Below, one piece after another: positions 15,939 through 23,856 of a DNA stretch of 64,000 nucleotides. The DNA comes from Streptomyces glomeratus (GTDB lineage: Bacteria > Actinomycetota > Actinomycetes > Streptomycetales > Streptomycetaceae): contig NZ_JAKEEB010000025.1 of assembly GCF_021462825.1 (NCBI RefSeq), positions 31,552 through 95,551 on the forward strand. Reading direction: 5' to 3'. A model generated the notes under the pieces. It saw only the letters and a list, made by a program, of their open reading frames with translations, did not search any database and was not told the DNA's origin. Both the position numbers and the translations under genes were made by a program. Position 1 is the stretch's first letter. Every line of letters starts with the position of its first letter.

Positions 15939-16913
15939 CTAGGCTCCCGCGCGCGCCGCCATCCGGGCCTTGCGCGCCGCGAGCTTCTCGTCGAACTTCA
16001 GGGCTTCGGCGTCGAGTCCGTCGAGGAACAGGCCGAGTTCCTCCTGGGCCCGGCGGCCCTCGGGGCCGAGCCCGTCGATCTCCATGACCTTGAGGTGGCG
16101 AAGCACCGGCTGGATGACGTCGTCGTGGTGGATGCGCAGGTTGTACACCTCGCCGATCGCCATCTGCGCGGCGGCGCGCTCGAAGCCGGGGATACCGTGA
16201 CCCGGCATGCGGAAGTTCACCACGACGTCCCGGACCGCCTCCATGGTGGGGTCGGGCGCGATCTCGAACGCGGCCTTCAGCAGGTTCCGGTAGAAGACCA
16301 TGTGCAGGTTCTCGTCGGTCGCGATACGGGCGAGCATCCGGTCGCAGACCGGGTCGCCGGACTGGTGTCCGGTGTTGCGGTGCGAGATGCGGGTGGCCAG
16401 CTCCTGGAAGGCGACGTACGCGACGGAGTGCAGCATCGAGTGCCGGTTGTCCGACTCGAAGCCCTCGCTCATGTGCGCCATGCGGAACCGCTCCAGCTGG
16501 TCGGGGTCGACCGCGCGCGAGGCGAGCAGGTAGTCGCGCATCACGATGCCGTGCCGGCCCTCCTCGGCGGTCCAGCGGTGCACCCAGGTGCCCCAGGCCC
16601 CGTCACGGCCGAAGAGGCTGGCGATCTCGTGGTGGTAGCTGGGCAGGTTGTCCTCCGTCAGGAGGTTGACCACCAGCGCGATCCGGCCGATCTCGGTGAC
16701 CTTGGACTGGTCCTTCTCCCAGGCCGTGCCGTCCTCGAAGAAGCCGGGGAAGTTGCGGCCGTCGCTCCAGGGCACGTACTCGTGCGGCATCCAGTCCTTG
16801 GCGACCTTCAGATGGCGGTTCAACTCCTTTTCGACCACTTCCTCCAGGGCGTAGAGCAGCCGGGCGTCGGTCCAGGCGGAGGGGCTGCCGAGGTGGGGAG
16901 AAGTGATCGTCAC
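15939..16913 (-). CDS. soluble acyl-ACP desaturase
   Basis: A 324-aa diiron fatty-acid desaturase (ferritin-like fold). The two metal-binding helices show EEGRH (in TAEEGRHGIVMRDY) and DENLH (in ATDENLHMVFY), the paired (E/D)ExxH signature, with further Glu residues in helices upstream. The family inserts a double bond into acyl chains on ACP, tuning membrane fluidity. Start: GTG 16913 (MTITSPH) with GGAG 6 nt upstream. Upstream, at 16961-17005, is a remarkable array of three 15-bp dyad units, suggesting tight repressor control, presumably by a lipid-sensing regulator encoded elsewhere. Confidence 0.92.
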   Translation of the reverse strand: MTITSPHLGSPSAWTDARLLYALEEVVEKELNRHLKVAKDWMPHEYVPWSDGRNFPGFFEDGTAWEKDQSKVTEIGRIALVVNLLTEDNLPSYHHEIASLFGRDGAWGTWVHRWTAEEGRHGIVMRDYLLASRAVDPDQLERFRMAHMSEGFESDNRHSMLHSVAYVAFQELATRISHRNTGHQSGDPVCDRMLARIATDENLHMVFYRNLLKAAFEIAPDPTMEAVRDVVVNFRMPGHGIPGFERAAAQMAIGEVYNLRIHHDDVIQPVLRHLKVMEIDGLGPEGRRAQEELGLFLDGLDAEALKFDEKLAARKARMAARAGA

Positions 16914-16960
16914 GGGAACTCCAGGGGGACGCTGAACAAACCGGCGAGCGGCGCGGGAAC

Positions 16961-17005
16961 CTACGGGATCGTAGGCTACGAGGCCGTAGGTTACGAACCC
17001 GTAGG
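16961..17005. promoter_or_regulatory. three contiguous 15-bp operator-like dyads upstream of the desaturase
   Basis: Units CTACGGGATCGTAGG (16961-16975), CTACGAGGCCGTAGG (16976-16990) and TTACGAACCCGTAGG (16991-17005) share YTACG-N4-CGTAGG. Each contains the inverted repeat TACG-N4-CGTA. They abut without spacers, 48-92 nt before the desaturase start. Conserved arms with a variable N4 core are what a homodimeric repressor array would show. Confidence 0.75.
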
Positions 17006-17141
17006 TTAAGCCCGCCGTAAGAACGGTTCACCGGCAGGGGTCTCATCAGGGGTCGCGCCGGGACGGCGGATGCCTCCGGGCAGGCCGAAGACCCCGTCGG
17101 CGCGGGGATCATGGGGTCGAAGGGGGAGGCCGCCGAGCCGG

Positions 17142-17918
17142 TCACTCGTACAGCTCGCGCAGGCGGACCGAGAGGCAGGTCACACACCCCTCGAGCTTCT
17201 CGAACTCGCTGATGTCCACCAGGACCGGTTCGTGCCCGAGGTCGGCGAGCAACTCGGCGGTCTTCGGGGCACTGGCCGCCATGAGCAGCTTCCCGCCGCC
17301 GAGCAGTACGACGTGCGAGCCCGACTCCTCGGGCACCGGCAGGAAGCGCGGGAACAGCGCCGGCTTGTCCACGAGCGGCACATGACCGATGACGGTTCCG
17401 TCGGGCAGCGCGGTGACCGACGACTTCAGGTGCAGCACCTTGGTGACCGGCACGGCGACCACCCGGGCGCCCAGCGGTTCGAACACCGCGCGCACCTGCT
17501 TGACCGCGGCGGTGTTGGTGCGGCCGCTGCGGCCCACGTAGATCGTGTCGTCGACCTTGAGGACGTCTCCTCCGTCGAGGGTGCCCGGCTCCCAGATCCA
17601 GTTCACCGAGCAGCCGAGCTGGGCCACGGCCTCCTCGACGCCCGCCGTCTCCCCGCGCCGGGACTCGGCGCCGGGCCGGGCGATCAGTGCGACGTTCTTG
17701 TACATCACCACCGCGTCCTCGACGAACACCGAGTCCGGGCAGTCGTCGGCGGGTTCCACCTCGACGGTCTCCCAGCCGTGTGTGCGGAGCGCCTCCGTGT
17801 ACGCCTCCCACTGCTCGAGCGCGCGGTCGACGTCGACCTTCTCCCGCTGGATGTGCGTGACCAGTCCCTCCGCGAGGCGGGGGCTCGGTCGGCGGACGAG
17901 GGCCTTCTTGCTGGGCAC
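17142..17918 (-). CDS. dimethylarginine dimethylaminohydrolase (DDAH)
   Basis: A 258-aa amidinotransferase-fold enzyme that hydrolyses N-omega-methylated arginines to citrulline and methylamine. Visible family features are the DDCPDSVFVEDAVVMYKNVALI block, EPGTLDGGDVLK, the catalytic His in VLHLKSSVTAL and the C-terminal catalytic Cys in EGCVTCLSVRLREL. The closest remembered homologue is S. coelicolor DDAH. Start: GTG 17918 (VPSKKALVRRPSPR) with GGAG 6 nt upstream; ATGs at 17954 and 17957 would add 12-13 residues. It is separated from the desaturase by about 230 bp, so it probably has its own promoter. Confidence 0.85.
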   Translation of the reverse strand: MPSKKALVRRPSPRLAEGLVTHIQREKVDVDRALEQWEAYTEALRTHGWETVEVEPADDCPDSVFVEDAVVMYKNVALIARPGAESRRGETAGVEEAVAQLGCSVNWIWEPGTLDGGDVLKVDDTIYVGRSGRTNTAAVKQVRAVFEPLGARVVAVPVTKVLHLKSSVTALPDGTVIGHVPLVDKPALFPRFLPVPEESGSHVVLLGGGKLLMAASAPKTAELLADLGHEPVLVDISEFEKLEGCVTCLSVRLRELYE

Positions 17919-17957
17919 GTGGAACTCCGTCTCGGTGATGATGTCGCCCGCCATCAT

Positions 17958-19533
17958 GCAGGGCCGTTCCCCGGGGGACAAAGCCCCGGGCATGCGCCGC
18001 GGCACACGACGCCCCGCGCGTCTCTCGGCGGCACAGGGGGAGGGCCTGCGGCCCCCGCAGTGCCAGGGATACCCACGAGGACCGGTGCATTCCCCGGCGG
18101 GCCTTCAGGCTTACCAGGTCTTCGCGCCGCCTTCATGCTTTCGGGTGTTGTGAGGGGATGGCCGTGGCTTCCTGTGTCGCGAAGGGTGGTGCGAGAGGGC
18201 TTCCGCGGTCTGTCTCCGGTATCTCGCGGGGTCCGCCCGGACGGCCCAGGGCGTCGGCCGCCCGTGTTCCCCGGGCACCGGGGATCCCGGCCGCGTGGGC
18301 CACCGGGACGGAGCGCGTGACGCGTCTTCGGACCAACAGGGCCCGGCCCTACGGCGTGACGCCGGGAGCTACGGCGTGACTCCCGGGCCTCCGGCGTGAC
18401 TCCCGGGCCTCCGGCGTGACTCCCGGGCCTCCGGCGTGACTCCCGGGCCTCCGGCGTGACTCCCGGGTCTCCGGCGTGGGGCCACGGGCCGCTGGACGGC
18501 TCCCGGACCACCCGGCGGCCCCGGACCTCCGGGCCCCGCCGGAATCCGAACCCTGCGTGGGACCGATCCCGGGCGGCCTCTTCACCCCCGGGCTTCCCGC
18601 GGTCTGTGGACCGTCGGTGGCGTAGGGGGCTTCTGAACCCCGGGGCGGCCCCTCGGCTCCGGGCACCTCCGAACCCCCGGGGGCGGCCCTGAGCTCCGCG
18701 CCTCACAGCCCGGGCGGCTCGGCTGGCGCCCCGGTGGCGTCCGGCGCCCGGGGGTCGCCGGACCCGGGCGGCTGCCGGGACCCCGGCGACCTCGGGTGCA
18801 GCACCGGACGCCGATCGCACGCGGCTTGGACGTCGGGTGGTCTCTGGACCCCAGGGAGGCTCTCAACCCCCGGTGGACCCCCGGCCCCGGCCAGGGGATT
18901 CCTCAGCGGGTCGCGGGGCGGGCTCGATGGGGCCGGTGGGAGCCGTGGGTGTCTTCTGGGCTCCCGACCGTCTCCGGTTCCGGGTGTCCTTGGCGCGCGG
19001 GGCCGTCTCCGGACTTGGGCGCCCCGGGCTCTCAGGGCGGGCCTGGATCCGGGGGCCCTGGCTGTCGGTGGCCTGGCACTCCGGGTCGGGCCGTGGCTCC
19101 CTCGCGCCTCCGCCGCTATCCGGCGGGGGGATTCCTCAGCGGATGGCGGGGCGGGCTCGATGGGGCCGGTGGGAGCCGTGGGTGTCTTCTGGGCTCCCGA
19201 CCGTCTCCGGTTCCGGGTGTCCTTGGCGCGCGGGGCCGTCTCCGGACCTCGGCGGGATCCCAGGGCGGGCTCGGGTCCCTGGCCGTCGGTGGCCTGGCAC
19301 CCCGGGTCGGGCCGTGGCCCTCTAGCGCCTCCGCCGCTATCCGCCGGCGGGGGGATTCCTCAGCGGGTCGCGGGGCGGGCTCGATCGGGCCGGTGGGAGC
19401 CGTCGGTGTCCCCTGGGCTCCCAACCGCCTCCGGCCCGGTGACACCGGATCCCAGGGCGGGCCCGGATCTGCGGGGTCTCGGCCGCCGGCGACCTCGCAC
19501 CCCCGGTCGGCCCGGTCCCCTCGTGCCCCGCCG
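17958..19533. other. 1.6-kb non-coding, repeat-rich region
   Basis: No frame on either strand is consistent with a gene: candidate frames shift between repeat copies, and the amino-acid content is Pro/Gly/Arg-rich throughout. The stretch contains the 20-bp array at 18351-18480 and three 0.2-kb repeat copies at 18894-19551, joined by GC-rich sequence with many short CCCGG/GGACC motifs. It lies between the starts of DDAH and the 3' end of the ABC-F gene. Confidence 0.6.
18351..18480. repeat. 20-bp tandem repeat, about six units
   Basis: The unit CCGGCGTGACTCCCGGGCCT recurs every 20 bp. Units starting at 18391, 18411 and 18431 are identical. The flanking units at 18351, 18371, 18451 and 18471 carry changes (ACGGCGTGAC..., TCCCGGGTCT, CGTGGG). 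It lies in non-coding sequence. The period is not a multiple of 3, which argues against coding. Confidence 0.9.
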
Positions 19534-19551
19534 CTACTCCGGGCGCCCCAC
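18894..19551. repeat. three direct copies of a 0.2-kb unit
   Basis: Copies start at GGGGATTCCTCAGCGG at 18894, 19127 and 19351, so the spacings are 233 and 224 bp. Shared blocks include GCGGGGCGGGCTCGATGGGG, CCGTCTCCGG and a terminal CGCCGCTA motif. Copies 1 and 2 are nearly identical over the first 130 bp; copy 3 is more diverged and runs into the stop codon (19534-19536) of the ABC-F gene. Unequal length means reading frame is not conserved. Confidence 0.85.
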
Positions 19552-21162
19552 CGTCTCCGGTGTGGTCTCCCTGAGTTCGCCGTCGAGGAGCAGCCAGCGC
19601 GTGATGCCGATCGACTCCAGGAACGGCAGGTCGTGCCCGGCCACGATGAGCGCCCCTTCGTACGACTCCAGGGCCGTGGTGAGTTGCCTTACGCTCGCCA
19701 TGTCGAGGTTGTTGGTCGGCTCGTCCAGCATCAGCAGCTGCGGTGCCGGCTCGGCGAGCATCAGCGCGGCCAGGGCGGCACGGAAGCGCTCGCCGCCCGA
19801 CAGAGTCCCGGCCGGCTGGTCGGCCCGCGCGCCGCGGAACAGGAAGCGGGCCAGCCGCGCCCGGATCCGGTTGTCAGTGGCGCCCGGCGCGAACCGGGCC
19901 ACGTTCTCCGCGACCGTCAGCCCGTCGTCGAGGACGTCCAGCCGCTGCGGCAGGAACCGCAGTGGCACATGCGCACTCACCTCCCCCGCCACCGGCTCGA
20001 GTTCCCCGGCGATCGTCCGCAGCAGGGTGGTCTTCCCCGCGCCGTTGCGCCCGATCAGCGCGATCCGCTCGGGACCGTGCAGGTCGAGGCTGCCCGCCAC
20101 CTGTGCGCCGTACGGCGGTTCCAGGTCCCTGAGGGTCAGCACGGACCGCCCTGGAGGGACCGCCGTGTACGGCAGGTCGATACGGATCTCGTCGTCGTCC
20201 CGTACCGCACCGGCCGCCTCGTCGAGCCGCTCCCTGGCCTCGGCGAGTCTCTCCTCGTGCATGATGCGGTGCTTGCCCGCGGACTCCTGAGCCGCCCGTT
20301 TGCGCGCCCCCATGACGATCTTCGGTTCGCGTTTGCTGTCCCACATCTTCTGGCCGTACCGCCTGCGGCGGGCCAGCTTGACCTGGGCGTCGGCCAGTTC
20401 CCGCTTCTGCTTGCGCAAGTCCGCCTCGGCGACGCGCACCATGCGCTCCGCCGCCTCCTGTTCGACGACCAGTGCCTCCTCGTAGGCGGAGAACGTGCCG
20501 CCGAACCAGAAGACCTCTCCGGAGCGCAGGTCTGCGATCTGGTCCACCAGGTCGAGGAGTTCACGGTCGTGGCTGACCACGACCATCACCCCGGACCACG
20601 CCTCGACCGCCGCGTACAGCCGTCGCCGTGCGTACAGGTCGAGGTTGTTGGTGGGCTCGTCCAGCAGGAGCACCTCGGGGCGGCGCAGCAGCAGCGCGGC
20701 AAGCCGCAGCAGGACGGACTCGCCGCCGGAGACCTCCCCGATGGTGCGGTCCAGGCCGATGTGGCCGAGGCCGAGCTCGCCGAGCATCGCCTCGGCGCGC
20801 TCCTCCACGTCCCAGTCGTCGCCGACCGCCGTGAAGTGTTCCTCCGCCACCTCGCCCCTCTCGATGGCGTGCAGCGCGGCGCGCGTCGCGGCGATACCGA
20901 GCGCCTCGTCCACCCGCAACCCGGTGTCCAGGGTGACGTTCTGCGGCAGGTAACCGACCTCTCCGGCGACGCGCACGGTGCCGCCCGACGGGACGAGTTC
21001 ACCGGCGATCAGCTTCAACAGGGTGGACTTTCCCGCGCCGTTGACGCCGACGAGCCCGGTCCTGCCGGAGGCGAACGTGAGCTGAAGGTCGTCGCAGACC
21101 GCGGTGCCGTCGGGCCAGGAGAAGGACAGGGACGTGCAGGTGATGGCAGGGATGTGTGACAT
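19534..21162 (-). CDS. ABC-F ATPase, antibiotic-resistance (ribosome-protection) type
   Basis: A 542-aa duplicated ABC ATPase with no membrane domain. Walker A loops are GVNGAGKST (first half) and GRNGAGKTT (second half); signatures are VSGGES and LSGGER; Walker B/D-loop regions are LLLDEPTNNLDL and LMLDEPTNNLDM. A charged helical linker between the halves (EALVVEQEAAERMVRVAEADLRKQKRELADAQVKLARRRRYGQK) is the region that reaches the peptidyl-transferase centre in ABC-F resistance proteins. Start: ATG 21162 (MSHIPAITCTSLSFSW). A strong promoter and a leader of about 210 nt with a mini-ORF suggest drug-induced attenuation. The drug class cannot be assigned. Confidence 0.88.
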   Translation of the reverse strand: MSHIPAITCTSLSFSWPDGTAVCDDLQLTFASGRTGLVGVNGAGKSTLLKLIAGELVPSGGTVRVAGEVGYLPQNVTLDTGLRVDEALGIAATRAALHAIERGEVAEEHFTAVGDDWDVEERAEAMLGELGLGHIGLDRTIGEVSGGESVLLRLAALLLRRPEVLLLDEPTNNLDLYARRRLYAAVEAWSGVMVVVSHDRELLDLVDQIADLRSGEVFWFGGTFSAYEEALVVEQEAAERMVRVAEADLRKQKRELADAQVKLARRRRYGQKMWDSKREPKIVMGARKRAAQESAGKHRIMHEERLAEARERLDEAAGAVRDDDEIRIDLPYTAVPPGRSVLTLRDLEPPYGAQVAGSLDLHGPERIALIGRNGAGKTTLLRTIAGELEPVAGEVSAHVPLRFLPQRLDVLDDGLTVAENVARFAPGATDNRIRARLARFLFRGARADQPAGTLSGGERFRAALAALMLAEPAPQLLMLDEPTNNLDMASVRQLTTALESYEGALIVAGHDLPFLESIGITRWLLLDGELRETTPETVGRPE

Positions 21163-21375
21163 ACGGGCCTCGCTGGCGTTCGGAGTGGGTAAGGCAACGC
21201 GCGTGAGACACCGCAGGGGCGACGGCCCGCGGACACGGAAAGGGCCCCGCACCGGAGGACGGCTCGTACGCCAAGGTCGCACGCGACGCACACAGACGCG
21301 GACAGCGCTGTGTGACGCGGTGTCTCAGGACCTCAGACGAGCAACGTCCCTCTCCTATCGACGGCAACAGGACCG
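21163..21375 (-). promoter_or_regulatory. long leader with mini-ORF and hairpins, possible attenuator
   Basis: From the predicted start site near 21375 to the ABC-F ATG is about 213 nt. A ribosome site GGAGAGGG is followed by TTG CTC GTC TGA at 21344-21333, a three-codon ORF (MLV). Downstream, CACACAG/CTGTGTG (21289-21295 with 21308-21314) and GGGGC/GCCCC (21216-21220 with 21244-21248) can form stems. GGCCC (21224-21228) can instead pair with GGGCC (21242-21246), so the second structure has alternatives. This layout fits ribosome-mediated attenuation of resistance genes. Confidence 0.5.
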
Positions 21376-21381
21376 TGGTCC

Positions 21382-21410
21382 ACAGTAGGAACGGGCCCGG
21401 GGGGAGTCAA
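21382..21410 (-). promoter_or_regulatory. sigma-70-type promoter of the ABC-F gene
   Basis: Reading leftward, TTGACT (21410-21405) and TACTGT (21387-21382) are separated by exactly 17 bp. This is near consensus for the Streptomyces housekeeping sigma factor. Confidence 0.75.
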
Positions 21411-21535
21411 CGCAATTAACGCCGGCCCCCGGACAGCCGTATTCCCGTCCGGACCGGGCACACGTATGCGGACCGAACCCGACTCGTACACCGCGCGCGC
21501 ATCCCCCAGCCCACAGCCCTCCCCGAGGAGGCCCC

Positions 21536-22210
21536 GTGCCCGACAGCTTCCCCTCGCTGCCCGCCCGGCTGTATCTGCTGGCCTGGGACACCACCCGGCG
21601 CATGCCAGGCCGCGACATCCGGCTCGACCATCTGGTGCGGGCGGGCGCGCTGGTCGAGCTGGCGGGGCGCGGACTGCTGATCGACGTCGCCGGCACGGCC
21701 ACCCCGCGTGATCTCGACGCCCACAGCGGCGATCCCGTACTCGACGGGCTTCTCGAACTCGTCAGGGAGTCCTGGCCCCGCGCCTGGGAGTCCTGGGTGA
21801 CGCGGTACGCCGGTGTCACCCTCGACGCCGTCCGTGCTCAACTCGCCGCCGCCGGCGTGCTGCGCGCCGGCGGCAGGAGGGTGCTCGGGCTCTTCGGGTC
21901 CGTGGAGTACGAGCTGGAGCGGGCGCAGACGGTGGAGACGCTGCAACGGCAGGTGCGGCGGACGCTCACGGGCCCGGTGCCCGTCGACGAGGTGCCGGAG
22001 CAGGACGCGGCCCTCGCCGCCCTGACCGCCGCGGCCGGACTGCATACCGTGGTGAGTCCCGCCGACGGTGACCGGCACCGGGAGCGCATCGAGGCGCTGA
22101 CCGAGCGCGGCAGCGGAGCAGTTCCGGCGCTGGAGACGGTCGTCCGCGGGGTGCGCACGACCGTGTCCGGGCCGGGCGCCGCCGCGACACCCACCCGTGC
22201 CCGCGGCTGA
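21536..22210 (+). CDS. GPP34/GOLPH3-family protein
   Basis: A 224-aa protein of the GPP34 (GOLPH3-like) family, common in Streptomyces. Family features are LPARLYLLAWDTTRRMPGRDIRLDHLVRAGALVELAGRGLL at the N-terminus, GDPVLDGLLELV, and a C-terminal helical segment. Eukaryotic GOLPH3 binds phosphatidylinositol-4-phosphate at Golgi membranes; the bacterial role is not known. Start: GTG 21536 with GAGGAG 6 nt upstream. It is divergent from the ABC-F gene. The last 20 residues are Ala/Thr/Pro-rich and look disordered. Confidence 0.8.
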   Translation: MPDSFPSLPARLYLLAWDTTRRMPGRDIRLDHLVRAGALVELAGRGLLIDVAGTATPRDLDAHSGDPVLDGLLELVRESWPRAWESWVTRYAGVTLDAVRAQLAAAGVLRAGGRRVLGLFGSVEYELERAQTVETLQRQVRRTLTGPVPVDEVPEQDAALAALTAAAGLHTVVSPADGDRHRERIEALTERGSGAVPALETVVRGVRTTVSGPGAAATPTRARG

Positions 22211-22286
22211 CATCCCGAAGGCGTACGCGCACATACCCGTCGGATTCCCGCCGCCGAGTGCCCCCGGCGGCTGGTCGGCTCGATCC

Positions 22287-23124
22287 ATGACCGACGACAT
22301 CCTCCCGCGCGCGCAGGCCCTCGCCTACCGCGCCCTGCACACTCCCGGCCGGCCCCTGGTCCTGCCGAACGCCTGGGACGTCGTCAGCGCACGACTCGGC
22401 GAACAGGCGGGCGCGGTGGCCGTCGCCACCACCAGCGCCGGTCCCGCCTGGGAACTGGGTACCGCCGACGGCGACCGGCTCTCCCGCGACGACGCCCTCG
22501 CGGCCCTCGCGCGCATCGCGGGCGCGGTGGCCGTACCCGTGAGCGCGGACCTCGAGACCGGTTACGCGGACGACGCGGCGGGCGTCGCCGATACCGTCAG
22601 GGCCGTGCTCGCGGCGGGCGCCGTCGGCGTGGACGTCGAGGACGGCCTGCACGGCGCGGGCGCCCCGCTGCGTCCGGTCGGTCGCGGAACAGGCGGCGCG
22701 CATCGCGGCGGCGCGCGAGGCCGCCGACGAGGCCGGAGTGCCGCTGTTCGTCAACGCGCGCGTCGACACCCGTCTGAGGGGCACGGGCGGACTGGGGGAG
22801 ACCCTGAAGCGGGCCGCGGCCTTCCTCGCCGCGGGAGCGGACGGCGTCTTCGTGCCCGGGGTCGTCGACCCGGTGACCGTGAAGGTGCTCGCCGAGGGGG
22901 CCGAGGGGCCGCTGAACGTGATGGTCGGGCCCGGCGCGCCCCCGGTTGCCGAACTCGCCGCACTCGGCGTCGCCCGGGTCAGTGCCGGGCCGGGCATCGC
23001 GCAGGCCGCCAACGGACTGGTCCACCGCGCCGCAAGGGAGCTGCCGGACGCGGGAACCTATGAGACCTGGACCGGCGGACTTGGCTGCGGAGAGCTGAAC
23101 GGGTGCACGGACAGGGGCCGTTGA
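22287..23124 (+). pseudogene. PEP mutase/isocitrate-lyase-family gene with 4-bp frameshift
   Basis: The reading frame from ATG 22287 gives a typical N-terminal half (PLVLPNAWDVVSARLGEQAGAVAVATTSAG, VSADLETGY, GAVGVDVEDGLH), then loses homology. The matching C-terminal half (EQAARIAAAREAADEAGVPLFVNARVDT... ISAGPG-like VSAGPGIAQAANGLV) continues in another frame to 23124. The break is a perfect 4-bp duplication, GGTC (22676-22679) repeated at 22680-22683; removing one copy restores the frame exactly. The family acts on 2-oxo acids and related C-C or C-P bonds. It is either a recent pseudogene or a sequencing error. Confidence 0.85.
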
Positions 23125-23182
23125 TGCCCATCACGGTGGCCGGGGCGCCCTGGACCTCAGCGTCCATGCCGACGTGGCGAGT

Positions 23183-23599
23183 TCAGCACGCGTCCCGCAT
23201 CAGCTCCGCCAGATCGTGGTCCAGGTCCACCTGGAGGTGCTCGAGACCGACCGGCACCAGCTCCGTGGTCCGCTGCAGGAAGCGCCGGACCTCGCGCGAG
23301 TGGACGTGCACCACGGCGGTGCCCTCGGGCGCGTGGAACTCCAGGACGGTGCGGTCGTAGCCGTAGGGCCGCACGCGGACGTCGCCCTGTCCCTCGGGGC
23401 TCTCCAGACCGGCCGTGAGGAGTTCGCGGGCGAAGGTCCAGCAGACCTCGACGCCCTCCAGGGTGGCGGGGGCCGGGAAGGTCATGCGGACGGCGAACGG
23501 ATCGCGCCGGTCGTAGTGGAGCATGGCCGGAATGCTCGGCATCCGCGGCGCGGCGGCGACGAGACGGGCCTCCACGGGCTGCTCGATGAGGGTGGACAA
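23183..23599 (-). CDS. ssgD: SsgA-like sporulation/cell-division protein (probably SsgD)
   Basis: A 138-aa SsgA-like protein (SALP), a family restricted to sporulating actinomycetes that controls septum and cell-wall events. The family pattern is clear: MLHYDRRDPFAVRMTF, GVEVCWTFARELLTAG, GDVRVRPYG, VLEFHAPEGTAVVHVHSREVRRFLQRTTELVPVG. Start is the TTG at 23599 (MSTLIEQPVEARL), with GGGAG 8 nt upstream; no ATG lies in the right place. Assignment to ssgD rests on remembered synteny (SCO6722), so the exact paralogue is less sure than the family. Confidence 0.85.
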   Translation of the reverse strand: MSTLIEQPVEARLVAAAPRMPSIPAMLHYDRRDPFAVRMTFPAPATLEGVEVCWTFARELLTAGLESPEGQGDVRVRPYGYDRTVLEFHAPEGTAVVHVHSREVRRFLQRTTELVPVGLEHLQVDLDHDLAELMRDAC

Positions 23600-23856
23600 C
23601 GCCTTGCTCCCTTGTGACGGCTGGACGGACTTGAGGGGATGGGCCGGGCACCTGAAGAGACGATGGAATCGGCCAATCCGTGCACATGAACGGCGAGTGA
23701 CCTGTGTCACCGGGACCATGCCCCGAGGCGGACGGTGTGGATCGTTTTCCGTCCCGCGGTCTTGGGGGACAACGGAGAGGACACCGGGCGCGGATGGACG
23801 GTTCCCGGGCGGGGCCGTCTGGACGGCACCGGGGGAGTGGGCTAGCTTCGCGCGCC

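Noticed and set aside
16960..17005. CRISPR-like or iteron origin array upstream of the desaturase
   Set aside because: Units are 15 bp, abutting and promoter-placed, with no replication or cas genes nearby; operator array is the simpler reading.
18351..18480. CRISPR array
   Set aside because: The 20-bp units are contiguous with no unique spacers, and there are no cas genes.
18734..21159. Very long plus-strand frames (518 and 787 codons) through the repeat region and opposite the ABC-F gene
   Set aside because: Repeat copies change frame between units and the rest is antisense to a clear ABC-F protein; no ribosome site or conserved motif.
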